Source of the DNA: Patescibacteria group bacterium
GTDB taxonomy: Bacteria; Patescibacteriota; Minisyncoccia; Phycocordibacterales; XYD1-FULL-46-19
Assembly (NCBI GenBank): GCA_030916795.1
Contig: JAUPVZ010000058.1
Coordinates: 1-23,593 of the forward strand
Reading direction: 5' to 3'
Length of the DNA: 23,593 nt
Each line of letters opens with the position of its first letter. The first letter of the stretch is position 1. Shown piece by piece: positions 14,308 through 20,763 of this stretch. The position numbers were made by a program, and so were the translations under genes. The notes below the pieces were generated by a model. That model had not been told where the DNA came from and made no database searches. It saw only the letters and a list, made by a program, of their open reading frames with translations.

Positions 14308-15090
14308 ATGAAAGTAATAAGGCCAAGTGTCTTCTTGGTCGGAGAGACAAAAATCGTGGAACAGGGCCTGCAGGGTTACCTAGACCACATTGGGGTCCCC
14401 GACTGGAAAACAGACGCCCCTAGCGACGCCGAGAAACTCTGCGAGGTTATGGGGCGCCTCTGTTACAAATCGTTCGAACCTGGGCTCAACCCGAACGTAA
14501 CAAAGGTAAGGGAGGGCAACAGGCCTTACCTGCAGAACGTGATCTCGGTCGGACACGGCAGTGTCCTGGAACATGGGTACCTGAATTTCATCTTCGCTGA
14601 TGTGTCGAGGGTCTTCACTCACGAACTCGTGCGCCACCGCCAAGGAGTCGGGATTTCGCAAGAATCCTTGCGTTATGTCCGGCTCGAAAGCCTGTCGGCC
14701 TCGATACCCACCTGCATCCAAGAAAACGAAGTCGGGATGGCTTTATTTTGCAAGACGATGGAACAACTCGAGGATGTCCAGCGTGAGCTGGCGGATATTT
14801 ACGGCATTCGAGACATGAAAGACTTCGCCGTAAAGAAGAAGCTGACCTCAGCCTTCCGACGTGTCGCCCCCATTGGCCTGGCCACCAATATTGGCTGGTC
14901 GTGCAATTTCCGGGCAATCCGACACGTCATCGAAATGCGCACGGAACCGGTGGCAGAAGAAGAGATCCGTCTCGTCTTTGGACAGGTCTTTGAGATTATC
15001 AGGGGGCGATACCCCAACATCTTCGGAGATTACGAAACCGAAGACGTTGACGGCCTCCCGTGGGTCAAGACTGCCCACCGCAAGGTCTAG
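14308..15090 (+). CDS. thyX: FAD-dependent thymidylate synthase ThyX
   Basis: Flavin-dependent methylation of dUMP to dTMP using methylene-THF and NADPH. The 260-aa protein has HGSVLEHGYLNFIF at 83-96 and the ThyX signature beginning RHR at 109-111 (RHRQGVGISQESLRYVR), with eight rather than the usual seven residues between RHR and the signature serine. C-terminal elements are NFRAIRHVIEMRTEPVAEEEIR. It is a complete enzyme. Codons are visibly richer in G+C, especially at third positions, than in flanking genes. It has a consensus Shine-Dalgarno and is on the plus strand between minus-strand operons, all suggesting acquisition. A 15-bp terminator hairpin follows immediately. Confidence 0.94.
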   Translation: MKVIRPSVFLVGETKIVEQGLQGYLDHIGVPDWKTDAPSDAEKLCEVMGRLCYKSFEPGLNPNVTKVREGNRPYLQNVISVGHGSVLEHGYLNFIFADVSRVFTHELVRHRQGVGISQESLRYVRLESLSASIPTCIQENEVGMALFCKTMEQLEDVQRELADIYGIRDMKDFAVKKKLTSAFRRVAPIGLATNIGWSCNFRAIRHVIEMRTEPVAEEEIRLVFGQVFEIIRGRYPNIFGDYETEDVDGLPWVKTAHRKV

Positions 15091-15095
15091 AACTA

Positions 15096-15135
15096 AAATA
15101 CCCCAGCGCACTACACTACGTGCGCTGGGGTATTT
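15096..15135. terminator. Strong terminator between convergent thyX and rplK
   Basis: A 15-bp perfect stem, AAATACCCCAGCGCA (15096-15110) with TGCGCTGGGGTATTT (15121-15135), and a ten-base loop. On the plus strand it runs on into TTTCTTTTTG, typical of intrinsic termination for thyX. The minus-strand T run is shorter (ATTTTAG), but it may also stop rplK transcription, which ends at 15156. Confidence 0.9.
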
Positions 15136-15155
15136 CTTTTTGTTTAAAAGTTTAT

Positions 15156-15581
15156 CTACTTCACTTCCACGCCCATACTTCGTGCTGTTCCCTCGATAGT
15201 CTTGATCGCCGCCTGTAGGTCATTAGCATTTAGGTCTACCATTTTGCGCTCGGCAATTTCTTTGACTTGGGCTTTGGTGATAGTGCCCGCTTTTTTAACA
15301 ATGTTTTTTCCCGAACCTTTGTCGGTGCCTATCGCCTTTAAGATAAGACGTGAAGCTGGTGGAGTTTTAAGAATAAAATCAAAACTACGATCTTCGTAGA
15401 CCGAAATTTCCACCGGAATAATATCCCCTCTCATCTCCTGAGTTCGACTGTTAAATTGGTTAACAAACTCACCAATATTAACACCCGCCTGACCGAGAGC
15501 TGGTCCAACAGGAGGCGCTGGGTTAGCGGCCCCAGCGGGAATTTGTAATTTAACCTTTTTGATTACTTTCTTGTCTGCCAT
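15156..15581 (-). CDS. rplK: 50S ribosomal protein L11 (uL11)
   Basis: L11 binds 23S rRNA in the GTPase-associated centre. The 141-aa sequence has the proline-rich N-terminal linker [33 protein letters not shown], then [17 protein letters not shown]. The C-terminal rRNA-binding domain ends [13 protein letters not shown]; it is full length. It is the last gene of a secE-nusG-rplK order, but a GIY-YIG nuclease gene separates it from nusG. rplA (L1), which normally follows rplK, is absent: the next gene is thyX on the opposite strand. Confidence 0.97.
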   Translation of the reverse strand: MADKKVIKKVKLQIPAGAANPAPPVGPALGQAGVNIGEFVNQFNSRTQEMRGDIIPVEISVYEDRSFDFILKTPPASRLILKAIGTDKGSGKNIVKKAGTITKAQVKEIAERKMVDLNANDLQAAIKTIEGTARSMGVEVK

Positions 15582-15604
15582 AGTGATAGATTTTCTTAAT
15601 GAAC

Positions 15605-15904
15605 GGAGTGAGTTTTAGAAAATCATCACCCCGCCCTCTTTTTTGTTATACCAATTCTAGTTTTTAAACTTCGCCACGAACCGCCATATTGCTTAAGTTG
15701 CAATTCCCGGCGGCGAGCTAAACCTTCTTCAAGGTAGGCCTCATAATACATTAATTTGCAAACTTGTCGAGAGCTGTGTTGCCCAAACCGCCGCCTCAAG
15801 TCATTGGTGTATCCAATATAAAACTTTTTGTCTTCTTTGCGATATATAACGTAAACGTAGTACATCGAGAGGGCGGGGTCAAAGACTTATAGTCGCTTCG
15901 CTCC
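15605..15904 (-). mobile_element. Candidate minimal GIY-YIG cassette bounded by inverted repeats
   Basis: The GIY-YIG gene (15626-15865) is enclosed by exact 12-base inverted repeats, ACCCCGCCCTCT at 15628-15639 and AGAGGGCGGGGT at 15868-15879. Outside these, GGAGTGAG (15605-15612) pairs with CTTCGCTCC (15896-15904), allowing G-T pairs, at similar distance on each side. The right outer arm ends directly before the nusG stop codon (15905-15907), and the left outer arm begins 23 bases before the rplK start. The whole unit is about 300 bp and holds nothing but the nuclease gene. Mobility is inference; no target-site duplication was identified. Confidence 0.5.
15626..15865 (-). CDS. Small GIY-YIG nuclease domain protein (UPF0213/YhbQ-like)
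   Basis: A 79-aa stand-alone GIY-YIG domain. The first motif reads VYV in MYYVYVIYRK (residues 4-6), YIG is at 16-18 (FYIGYTNDLRRRF), and the catalytic arginine region (Arg24-26), His30 and metal-binding Glu54 (RRRELQLKQYGG) are all present, so the active site looks intact. Such proteins resemble YhbQ/UPF0213 members, whose cellular role is unclear; related domains occur in homing endonucleases and UvrC. The gene interrupts the nusG-rplK junction. Its last codons and stop overlap the left 12-base repeat, and the right repeat ends two bases before the ATG. No Shine-Dalgarno is present. Confidence 0.85.
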   Translation of the reverse strand: MYYVYVIYRKEDKKFYIGYTNDLRRRFGQHSSRQVCKLMYYEAYLEEGLARRRELQLKQYGGSWRSLKTRIGITKKRAG

Positions 15905-16450
15905 TTAAATCTTTTTGACCTGCAAGAAATCCAACTCCACTGGAGTCTCGCGACCAAACATTGATACTAAAACTTTGACTTTGCCTCTTTCGGTATCAAT
16001 CTCGCTAACCTTACCCTCAAATTCTTTAAACGGCCCGTCAACAATAGTCACCGCCTCATCTACACTCAAGTCTATTGTATGTTTGGTCGAATCATCACCC
16101 ATTCGGCGGAACAATTCATCAACTTCTGATTTTTCTAGAGGTACTGGTATTACTCCCGAGCCGATAAAACCAGTTACTCGTGGAGTGTTGCGCACCACAT
16201 ACCAAGAGTCGTCGGTTACCACCATATCTACCAAAACATAACCTGGATAAATTTTTTCATCCTCCGTTACCCTTTTGCCAGCTTTGATTTTGACTTTTTT
16301 CTCAGTGGGAACCAACACATTAAAAATCTTGTCTTCCATCCCCAAGGATTCGATGCGTTGTTTTAGATTTCGGGCTACCGCATTTTCGTACCCAGCATAG
16401 GTGTGAATAGCGTACCAATTACGCCCCTGGTCTAGTTCTTGTTTGGCCAT
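15905..16450 (-). CDS. nusG: Transcription termination/antitermination protein NusG
   Basis: Binds RNA polymerase, suppresses pausing, and couples transcription with translation or Rho. The 181-aa protein has the NGN domain beginning NWYAIHTYAGYENAVARNLKQRIESLG and containing YPGYVLVDMVV and WYVVRNTPRVTGFIG. A KOW domain follows (VDGPFKEFEGKVSEIDTERG, then VLVSMFGRETPVELDFLQVKKI). Length and domain order are standard. It starts two bases after the secE stop. The next gene downstream is the GIY-YIG cassette rather than rplK, an interruption of a highly conserved gene order. Confidence 0.97.
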   Translation of the reverse strand: MAKQELDQGRNWYAIHTYAGYENAVARNLKQRIESLGMEDKIFNVLVPTEKKVKIKAGKRVTEDEKIYPGYVLVDMVVTDDSWYVVRNTPRVTGFIGSGVIPVPLEKSEVDELFRRMGDDSTKHTIDLSVDEAVTIVDGPFKEFEGKVSEIDTERGKVKVLVSMFGRETPVELDFLQVKKI

Positions 16451-16452
16451 AT

Positions 16453-16632
16453 TTAGATAATTAGGTCTCTAATGATGCTAGTAAAAGCAAAATCCAAAAC
16501 TCCCAGATAAACACCAGTAGCAATAGACAACCCGATAACAATCACAGTATAAACAATCGCTTGGTTTCTGGTTGGCCAGTTCACATGCTTTAGTTCACCT
16601 TTAGTAGACTTGAGATAATCGATAAATGACAT
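16453..16632 (-). CDS. secE: Preprotein translocase subunit SecE
   Basis: The essential small subunit that clamps SecY in the SecYEG channel. The 59-aa product starts MSFIDYLKSTKGELKHVNWP, with the conserved amphipathic E-L-K-x-V-x-WPTR motif at 13-22. One transmembrane helix follows at about 26-48 (AIVYTVIVIGLSIATGVYLG), then a short tail FTSIIRDLII. This is the minimal single-helix form. The gene begins the secE-nusG cluster and has its own promoter about 40 bases upstream. The nusG ATG is two bases beyond its stop. It is easily missed because of its size. Confidence 0.93.
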   Translation of the reverse strand: MSFIDYLKSTKGELKHVNWPTRNQAIVYTVIVIGLSIATGVYLGVLDFAFTSIIRDLII

Positions 16633-16646
16633 AGTTTTGTTGTATT

Positions 16647-16664
16647 AAAAAAGCCCCGCGGGGC
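16647..16664 (-). terminator. GC hairpin plus U6 in the secE leader (possible attenuator)
   Basis: Minus strand reads GCCCCGCGGGGC (16653-16664) followed by six T residues (16647-16652). It lies between the predicted secE promoter and the secE ATG, with no upstream gene on this strand to terminate, since the malic enzyme gene is divergent. The stem is short (four to five base pairs), so termination strength is uncertain. Confidence 0.45.
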
Positions 16665-16672
16665 ACCCCTAA

Positions 16673-16702
16673 ATACTACCAGATTTCGTGGGCAAAAGTC
16701 AA
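16673..16702 (-). promoter_or_regulatory. Sigma-70-like promoter of secE-nusG
   Basis: Minus strand -35 TTGACT (16697-16702), 18-base spacer, -10 TAGTAT (16673-16678). Transcription would start near 16666, giving a leader of about 34 bases that contains the GC hairpin and U run. This is the clearest two-element promoter in the window. Confidence 0.65.
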
Positions 16703-16761
16703 TATTAACCCAAATAGAAATATTTAGTAGAAATAAGATGTATAAGATACAATAAACCAAT

Positions 16762-17928
16762 ATGAATATCGGCGAACCATCACTTGAATTGCACCAAAAA
16801 CACCGCGGCAAGATTGAGACTAAATCAAAGGTTCCTCTTCAAACCCGCGAGGATTTGAGTTTGGCTTATACCCCCGGCGTGGCCACTGTTTGTACCACTA
16901 TTGCCGAGGACAAAACCAAGTTAAACACCTACACCAATGTCGGCAACACCGTCGCCGTCATAACCGACGGTTCGGCGGTACTGGGCCTGGGCAATATTGG
17001 CCCCGAGGCCGCCATGCCCGTAATGGAGGGTAAAGCAATTTTATTTAAAGAATTTGGTGGTGTCGATGCGGTGCCCATCTGCCTCTCTACCCAAGACACT
17101 GAAGAAATCATTAAAGCCATCGTGGCTATTGCCCCCTCTTTTGGTGGTATCAACCTCGAAGACATTTCGGCCCCCCGCTGTTTTGAAATTGAAGAACGCT
17201 TGAAACAAATCTTACCAATACCGGTTTTTCACGACGACCAACATGGTACAGCGATTGTGGTACTAGCTGGACTAATCAATGCTTTAAAAGTTACCGAAAA
17301 AGAACTAGGTGCCATAAAAGTTGTAGTGGCTGGTGCCGGCGCTGCTGGTATGGCTATCACCAAACTTTTACTCAGCGCCGGAATGAAAAATTTTGCCTTG
17401 GTCGACTCCCAAGGATTAATCTGTAAACATCGCACCGATTTAAATCAAGCAAAAGCAAATTTTATTAAAGAATTTTCCGGCGCTTCGGCTTTTTGTAATC
17501 CAAGCTGTCCAATCACAAGACTTGCTGATGTTATTAAAGATGCCGATGTCCTAATTGGTGTTTCTGGACCAAATACCGTAACAACCGAAATGGTCAAATC
17601 AATGAACGAAAAATCTATAGTTTTTGCTATGGCCAACCCCACCCCCGAAATAATGCCCGACCTGGCAAGGAGAGCTGGAGCCTATGTGGTAGCCACCGGA
17701 CGCAGTGATTTTCCCAATCAAGTGAACAATGTTTTGGCTTTCCCTGGTTTTTTCCGCGGCCTATTTGATAGTGGTGCCAAAAAAATAACCAACGAAATGA
17801 AAATCGCCGCCGCCGAGGCAATTGCTGGCTGTGTAGCCAATCCTACTCCAGAAGAAATAATCCCCTCCCCTTTTGATAAAAATGTCGCCCCAGCCGTGGC
17901 CGAAGCGGTAAAAAATTCGATAATTTAA
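16762..17928 (+). CDS. NAD(P)-dependent malic enzyme
   Basis: Oxidative decarboxylation of malate to pyruvate with NAD(P)H formation. The 388-aa sequence is the compact prokaryotic type without a phosphotransacetylase domain. Landmarks: LAYTPGVA with Tyr36, the catalytic lysine in MEGKAILFK (Lys91), metal ligands Glu133-Asp134 (NLEDI) and Asp158-Asp159 (FHDDQHGTA), Rossmann loop GAGAAG at 191-196, and MANPTPEIMPDLA. The stand-alone plus-strand gene is divergent from secE. A weak -10-like TACAAT (16748-16753) lies eight bases before the ATG, with no Shine-Dalgarno. In a reduced metabolism it could supply pyruvate and reducing power. Cofactor preference cannot be read here. Confidence 0.95.
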   Translation: MNIGEPSLELHQKHRGKIETKSKVPLQTREDLSLAYTPGVATVCTTIAEDKTKLNTYTNVGNTVAVITDGSAVLGLGNIGPEAAMPVMEGKAILFKEFGGVDAVPICLSTQDTEEIIKAIVAIAPSFGGINLEDISAPRCFEIEERLKQILPIPVFHDDQHGTAIVVLAGLINALKVTEKELGAIKVVVAGAGAAGMAITKLLLSAGMKNFALVDSQGLICKHRTDLNQAKANFIKEFSGASAFCNPSCPITRLADVIKDADVLIGVSGPNTVTTEMVKSMNEKSIVFAMANPTPEIMPDLARRAGAYVVATGRSDFPNQVNNVLAFPGFFRGLFDSGAKKITNEMKIAAAEAIAGCVANPTPEEIIPSPFDKNVAPAVAEAVKNSII

Positions 17929-17941
17929 AATAGAAAAGCGA

Positions 17942-17972
17942 GGCCCCGCGAAGTCTGCGACTTCGCGGGGCC
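17942..17972. terminator. 14-bp GC-rich terminator-like hairpin between malic enzyme and the orphan gene
   Basis: GGCCCCGCGAAGTC (17942-17955), loop TGC, and GACTTCGCGGGGCC (17959-17972). It lies 14 bases after the malic enzyme stop and 16 bases beyond the stop of the convergent orphan gene. The minus-strand exit is T-rich (TCGCTTTTCTATTTT), so it may act mainly for the minus gene; the plus-strand exit ATATTATC is weaker. Confidence 0.75.
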
Positions 17973-17988
17973 ATATTATCAAAAAATT

Positions 17989-18219
17989 TCAGACCCAAAT
18001 CCCAAGGACGACATCCCCGCGCTGCTCACAGCCCGAGAAATAATTCTCGCGCCGGGCACATTCCTCGTGCAGGGCCGCCCTATGCCCGTCGGACCATTTA
18101 CCACGGTCCTCGACCGGAACTTGGGACATATCGAGAATGTGGCCACAGTGTCGGCGACATTCACAAGCTACGTGGAGAATATTTTCCACTTCTTCTGCCG
18201 TTAGCGTCGAGGTAGACAT
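17989..18219 (-). CDS. Orphan 76-aa Cys/His-rich protein with consensus Shine-Dalgarno
   Basis: I do not recognise this protein. The start at 18219 is set by AAAAAGGAGG ending six bases upstream, giving MSTSTLTAEEVENILHV as the N-terminus. It has five cysteines and several histidines, arranged as C-x-C-x3-HC-x2-H near residues 20-27, then H-x3-H-x2-C and a final Cys near SGCEQR. This could form a metal site, but the spacing matches no finger I know. Codons are richer in G+C than in neighbouring genes. The strong ribosome site resembles only that of thyX. It is soluble, with no signal or membrane segment, and convergent with the malic enzyme gene. Confidence 0.7.
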   Translation of the reverse strand: MSTSTLTAEEVENILHVACECRRHCGHILDMSQVPVEDRGKWSDGHRAALHEECARRENYFSGCEQRGDVVLGIWV

Positions 18220-18225
18220 TGTGAC

Positions 18226-18231
18226 CTCCTT
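18226..18231 (-). promoter_or_regulatory. Consensus Shine-Dalgarno of the orphan gene
   Basis: Minus strand AAAAAGGAGGTCACA before the ATG at 18219: AGGAGG with six bases to the start. It excludes the longer in-frame start at 18240 (MNKKEV), which lies upstream of the Shine-Dalgarno. Confidence 0.8.
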
Positions 18232-18266
18232 TTTGTTCAAACCTAACTAAACTTAACCAAAAAAAT

Positions 18267-19286
18267 TTACTTTTGTCCACCAATCAATTCGGATATTTTT
18301 TCTATCACTCTACTTTTTACCTCTTCAATTGTCCCCACAAAAAGCGCTCCCGCGGCCGCTGGATGCCCACCGCCACCCAAAATCTCGGCCACTTTAGACA
18401 CATCTAAAACTTTTGCATCTTTGGCTCGCAAAGAAACTCGCACATGCCCTTTCTCCTTTTCCACGATTGTTACCGCAAATTCCCAATCTCTAACCATCAA
18501 CAGTTCCGACGAGAGTGATGCTCCCTCTGTCTCTTTGAAAGAAATATTATTTTTTTCTAAATCATCATAAGAAACAGCCACGAGCGCCCCCCGACCACCA
18601 ACAATCTCTTCCACCTTAGACAGCGCCAGCGCTTTGTACCGCAAAGTTCCTTTGGCCATAGTCCTATCCACATCCAAAACCATCTTTGGTGCATCTTTAC
18701 TAAGGGAAAGCAACTTGGCCCCCACTTCTAGAGTTCGCACCCCATCACCTTTTAAATATCTAAAGCCCCCTGTATCAGTGTGCAAACCAACAAACAAATT
18801 AACCGCCATATTGTTGGAAATTGGCGCTTCCCACTGCATCAATAATTCATAAACAATTTGGGCTGTCGCCGGCGCCTCCGTATCAATTAAATTTATTTGC
18901 CCATAACCTATATTGGTTGCATGGTGGTCTATCACGACTGTCATCATTCCTGCTGGAAATATCACTTCCCCTTTTTTGGAAATCATCCCCACCGACCCAG
19001 AATCCAAAATTAAAAATAGGTCAAATTGATTTGGGTCTATTTCGGCATATGACTTTGGTAAAATTTTCCCAAAGCCCGACAAAGCCGACATGGTGTCGGA
19101 CAATTCAGAATCCCCGCCAATCACCGTGACTTTTTTACCTAGAGACTCACAATATTCAGCCAAAGCCAAAACCGACCCGGCCGAGTCGGGGTCGGGACTG
19201 GGGTGCAAGTGCAATAAAATATTCGTCGATTTGTCTATCGCCCATTTTATTTCTGCCGCCTTTATTTCAAATTCACTTCTTTCCAT
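18267..19286 (-). CDS. nrnA: DHH/DHHA1 phosphoesterase, NrnA-like oligoribonuclease/pAp phosphatase
   Basis: DHH-family enzymes of this size degrade nanoRNAs and dephosphorylate pAp. The 339-aa chain has HPSPDPDSAGS at 28-38 (motif I; usually H-x-x-P-D-x-D-x-x-G-S), DSGS at 95-98, and the family DHH at 120-122 (VVIDHHATN). A further motif is FVGLHTDTGGFRY, and the C-terminal DHHA1 domain has GGGGHPAAAGAL. Some relatives act on cyclic di-AMP or pGpG instead, so the substrate is not certain. The ATG overlaps the end of the upstream DUF2238-like gene by 14 bases, so the two are probably co-transcribed. Confidence 0.88.
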   Translation of the reverse strand: MERSEFEIKAAEIKWAIDKSTNILLHLHPSPDPDSAGSVLALAEYCESLGKKVTVIGGDSELSDTMSALSGFGKILPKSYAEIDPNQFDLFLILDSGSVGMISKKGEVIFPAGMMTVVIDHHATNIGYGQINLIDTEAPATAQIVYELLMQWEAPISNNMAVNLFVGLHTDTGGFRYLKGDGVRTLEVGAKLLSLSKDAPKMVLDVDRTMAKGTLRYKALALSKVEEIVGGRGALVAVSYDDLEKNNISFKETEGASLSSELLMVRDWEFAVTIVEKEKGHVRVSLRAKDAKVLDVSKVAEILGGGGHPAAAGALFVGTIEEVKSRVIEKISELIGGQK

Positions 19287-19875
19287 AAAGATATAGACTT
19301 ACTGCTATTAAACCTGCGCCCAGCATATTAAATACTAGGTCGAGACCAGTGTTGTAGTACCCACCCACGCCAGTGGCGGGAAAAACCAATACCGCCGCAA
19401 ATTCAACAATCTCATTAAGTGCCCCCAAACCCATACCCGCCAAGAAAGCCACGAACGATAAAAGCCCCCGACTCCCTCTCCATCGTGGCCCGATTATTTC
19501 AAACATCACCAAAGTCGCTACGGCAAAACCAAAAGCATGCACTACTTGGTCAAATTTTAAAATATAAAATTCACCACCACGATCGAGTAATGGTAATATT
19601 TTCCAGGCATACAAAACCGAGTCACCCACCTGCACACTGCCGCCTGCCATATGCAAAAGTCCCCAAAGACAAAGCCCCCACAGGCTAGTAAGACTAAGTT
19701 TGGTATAAGGTAAAGTGGCAAAAAGCAAAACCAAAAAACCAATCATCACCCCGATATACCAAATAAATTCTTTGTTACCAATATATAAAAAATAAACTGA
19801 AAAAACCAAAATAGAAAATATTCCAGCCCCCACGACACCCAGTTCCCCCCTCTGCAAATCTTTTAGTTTAGTCAT
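19273..19875 (-). CDS. DUF2238/YjdF-like polytopic membrane protein
   Basis: A 200-aa membrane protein with about six hydrophobic segments (near 13-32, 36-57, 60-76, 108-125, 135-155 and 178-197). Polar residues inside the membrane region, such as H-x-x-G-G (LLHMAGGS), F-D-Q-V-V-H (LKFDQVVHAFG), L-N-E-I-V-E and T-G-L-D-x-x-F-N, match the DUF2238 pattern of conserved Asp/His/Glu positions, which is also reminiscent of VanZ-like proteins. No activity is established. It overlaps the downstream DHH phosphoesterase gene by 14 bases and is divergent from the ZIP transporter, with 86 bases between starts. TATGAT lies eight bases before its ATG. Confidence 0.72.
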   Translation of the reverse strand: MTKLKDLQRGELGVVGAGIFSILVFSVYFLYIGNKEFIWYIGVMIGFLVLLFATLPYTKLSLTSLWGLCLWGLLHMAGGSVQVGDSVLYAWKILPLLDRGGEFYILKFDQVVHAFGFAVATLVMFEIIGPRWRGSRGLLSFVAFLAGMGLGALNEIVEFAAVLVFPATGVGGYYNTGLDLVFNMLGAGLIAVSLYLYGKK

Positions 19876-19948
19876 AAAACATAATCATAACGCAAGTGGT
19901 GAATAAATAACAGATTTGCCCAGTATTCTCTTTCACCCCGTCTTGGTT

Positions 19949-19954
19949 TATACT
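19949..19954 (+). promoter_or_regulatory. Candidate -10 of the ZIP gene, apparently leaderless
   Basis: TATACT followed by CGACATT and the ATG at 19962. The hexamer matches five of six consensus bases. Seven bases to the start codon predicts transcription beginning at or beside the ATG. The -35 region is poor. Confidence 0.4.
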
Positions 19955-19961
19955 CGACATT

Positions 19962-20762
19962 ATGTTGCTAGGCCAAATACTGGGGGCAGGACTATTAATT
20001 ATGACCGCATCACTCGCGGGTGTCTTTTTTGTCTGGTTTGGGTTGGGACCAAAACTACAAAAATACTTGGTTTACCTCGCCACTTTTTCGATGGGTATTT
20101 TTGCGGTTATTGCCTATTCCCTAGTCGAAGAGACCGTCCATTTGGGTCTAAACACAACAGAATTAATATTTTATATCGTCTCAAGCTTTGCTATTTTAGA
20201 ACTAGCTAGCCACCTGATCCCTAATGCCCACCACCACCACGAAATAGACCATGACCACCAGCATAACAAAATAGATGCCAGACGAATGATTTTTGGTGAT
20301 GCTATTCACAATATTGGTGACGGCATTTTGCTGGTACCAGCATTTATCACCAGTCCCATATTTGGCCTATCGGCAACATTGGGAATATTTTTGCACGAAG
20401 TGGTCCAAGAAGTTTCCGAATTTTTTGTGATGAAAGAAGCGGGGTTTGAAACTAAAAAAGCTTTACTGATAAACTTTATTACCGCGGGCACTATTTTAAT
20501 TGGAATAATTTTGGGCTTATTTTTAACTCAAGCTGAACAACTAATACCTCCTCTGGTTGCCTTATCGGCTGGCGGTTTTATTTATGTCATCATTCGTGAC
20601 TTAGCTCCCCATATGTGGCGAAATATTCGTTCTCAACACAATAGTCTGCACCACTTAGCTGCCCTCGTGGCCGGTCTAGCAATTATGATTAGTCTCAACT
20701 TCGTCTTACCACATGAACATCTAGAGTCCGAACAAGAAACTAATAATTCGATTGAGTCTTAA
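19962..20762 (+). CDS. ZIP family divalent metal transporter
   Basis: Imports Zn2+, Fe2+ or similar ions across the cytoplasmic membrane. The 266-aa protein has eight likely helices. A histidine-rich cytoplasmic loop follows helix 3 (NAHHHHEIDHDHQHN, about 88-102). Helix IV carries HNIGDG (His116, Asn117, Asp120, Gly121), and helix V carries HEVVQE (145-150), corresponding to the H-E-I-P-Q-E metal motif with Val for Pro. The metal is not identifiable from sequence. The gene is a single plus-strand unit whose stop lies one base from the stop of the convergent cupin gene, leaving no room for a terminator between them. Confidence 0.92.
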   Translation: MLLGQILGAGLLIMTASLAGVFFVWFGLGPKLQKYLVYLATFSMGIFAVIAYSLVEETVHLGLNTTELIFYIVSSFAILELASHLIPNAHHHHEIDHDHQHNKIDARRMIFGDAIHNIGDGILLVPAFITSPIFGLSATLGIFLHEVVQEVSEFFVMKEAGFETKKALLINFITAGTILIGIILGLFLTQAEQLIPPLVALSAGGFIYVIIRDLAPHMWRNIRSQHNSLHHLAALVAGLAIMISLNFVLPHEHLESEQETNNSIES

Positions 20763-20763
20763 A

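Noticed and set aside
14380-15111. Several minus-strand open frames opposite thyX
   Set aside because: Expected in G+C-rich coding DNA; no domain or ribosome site, and thyX is unambiguous.
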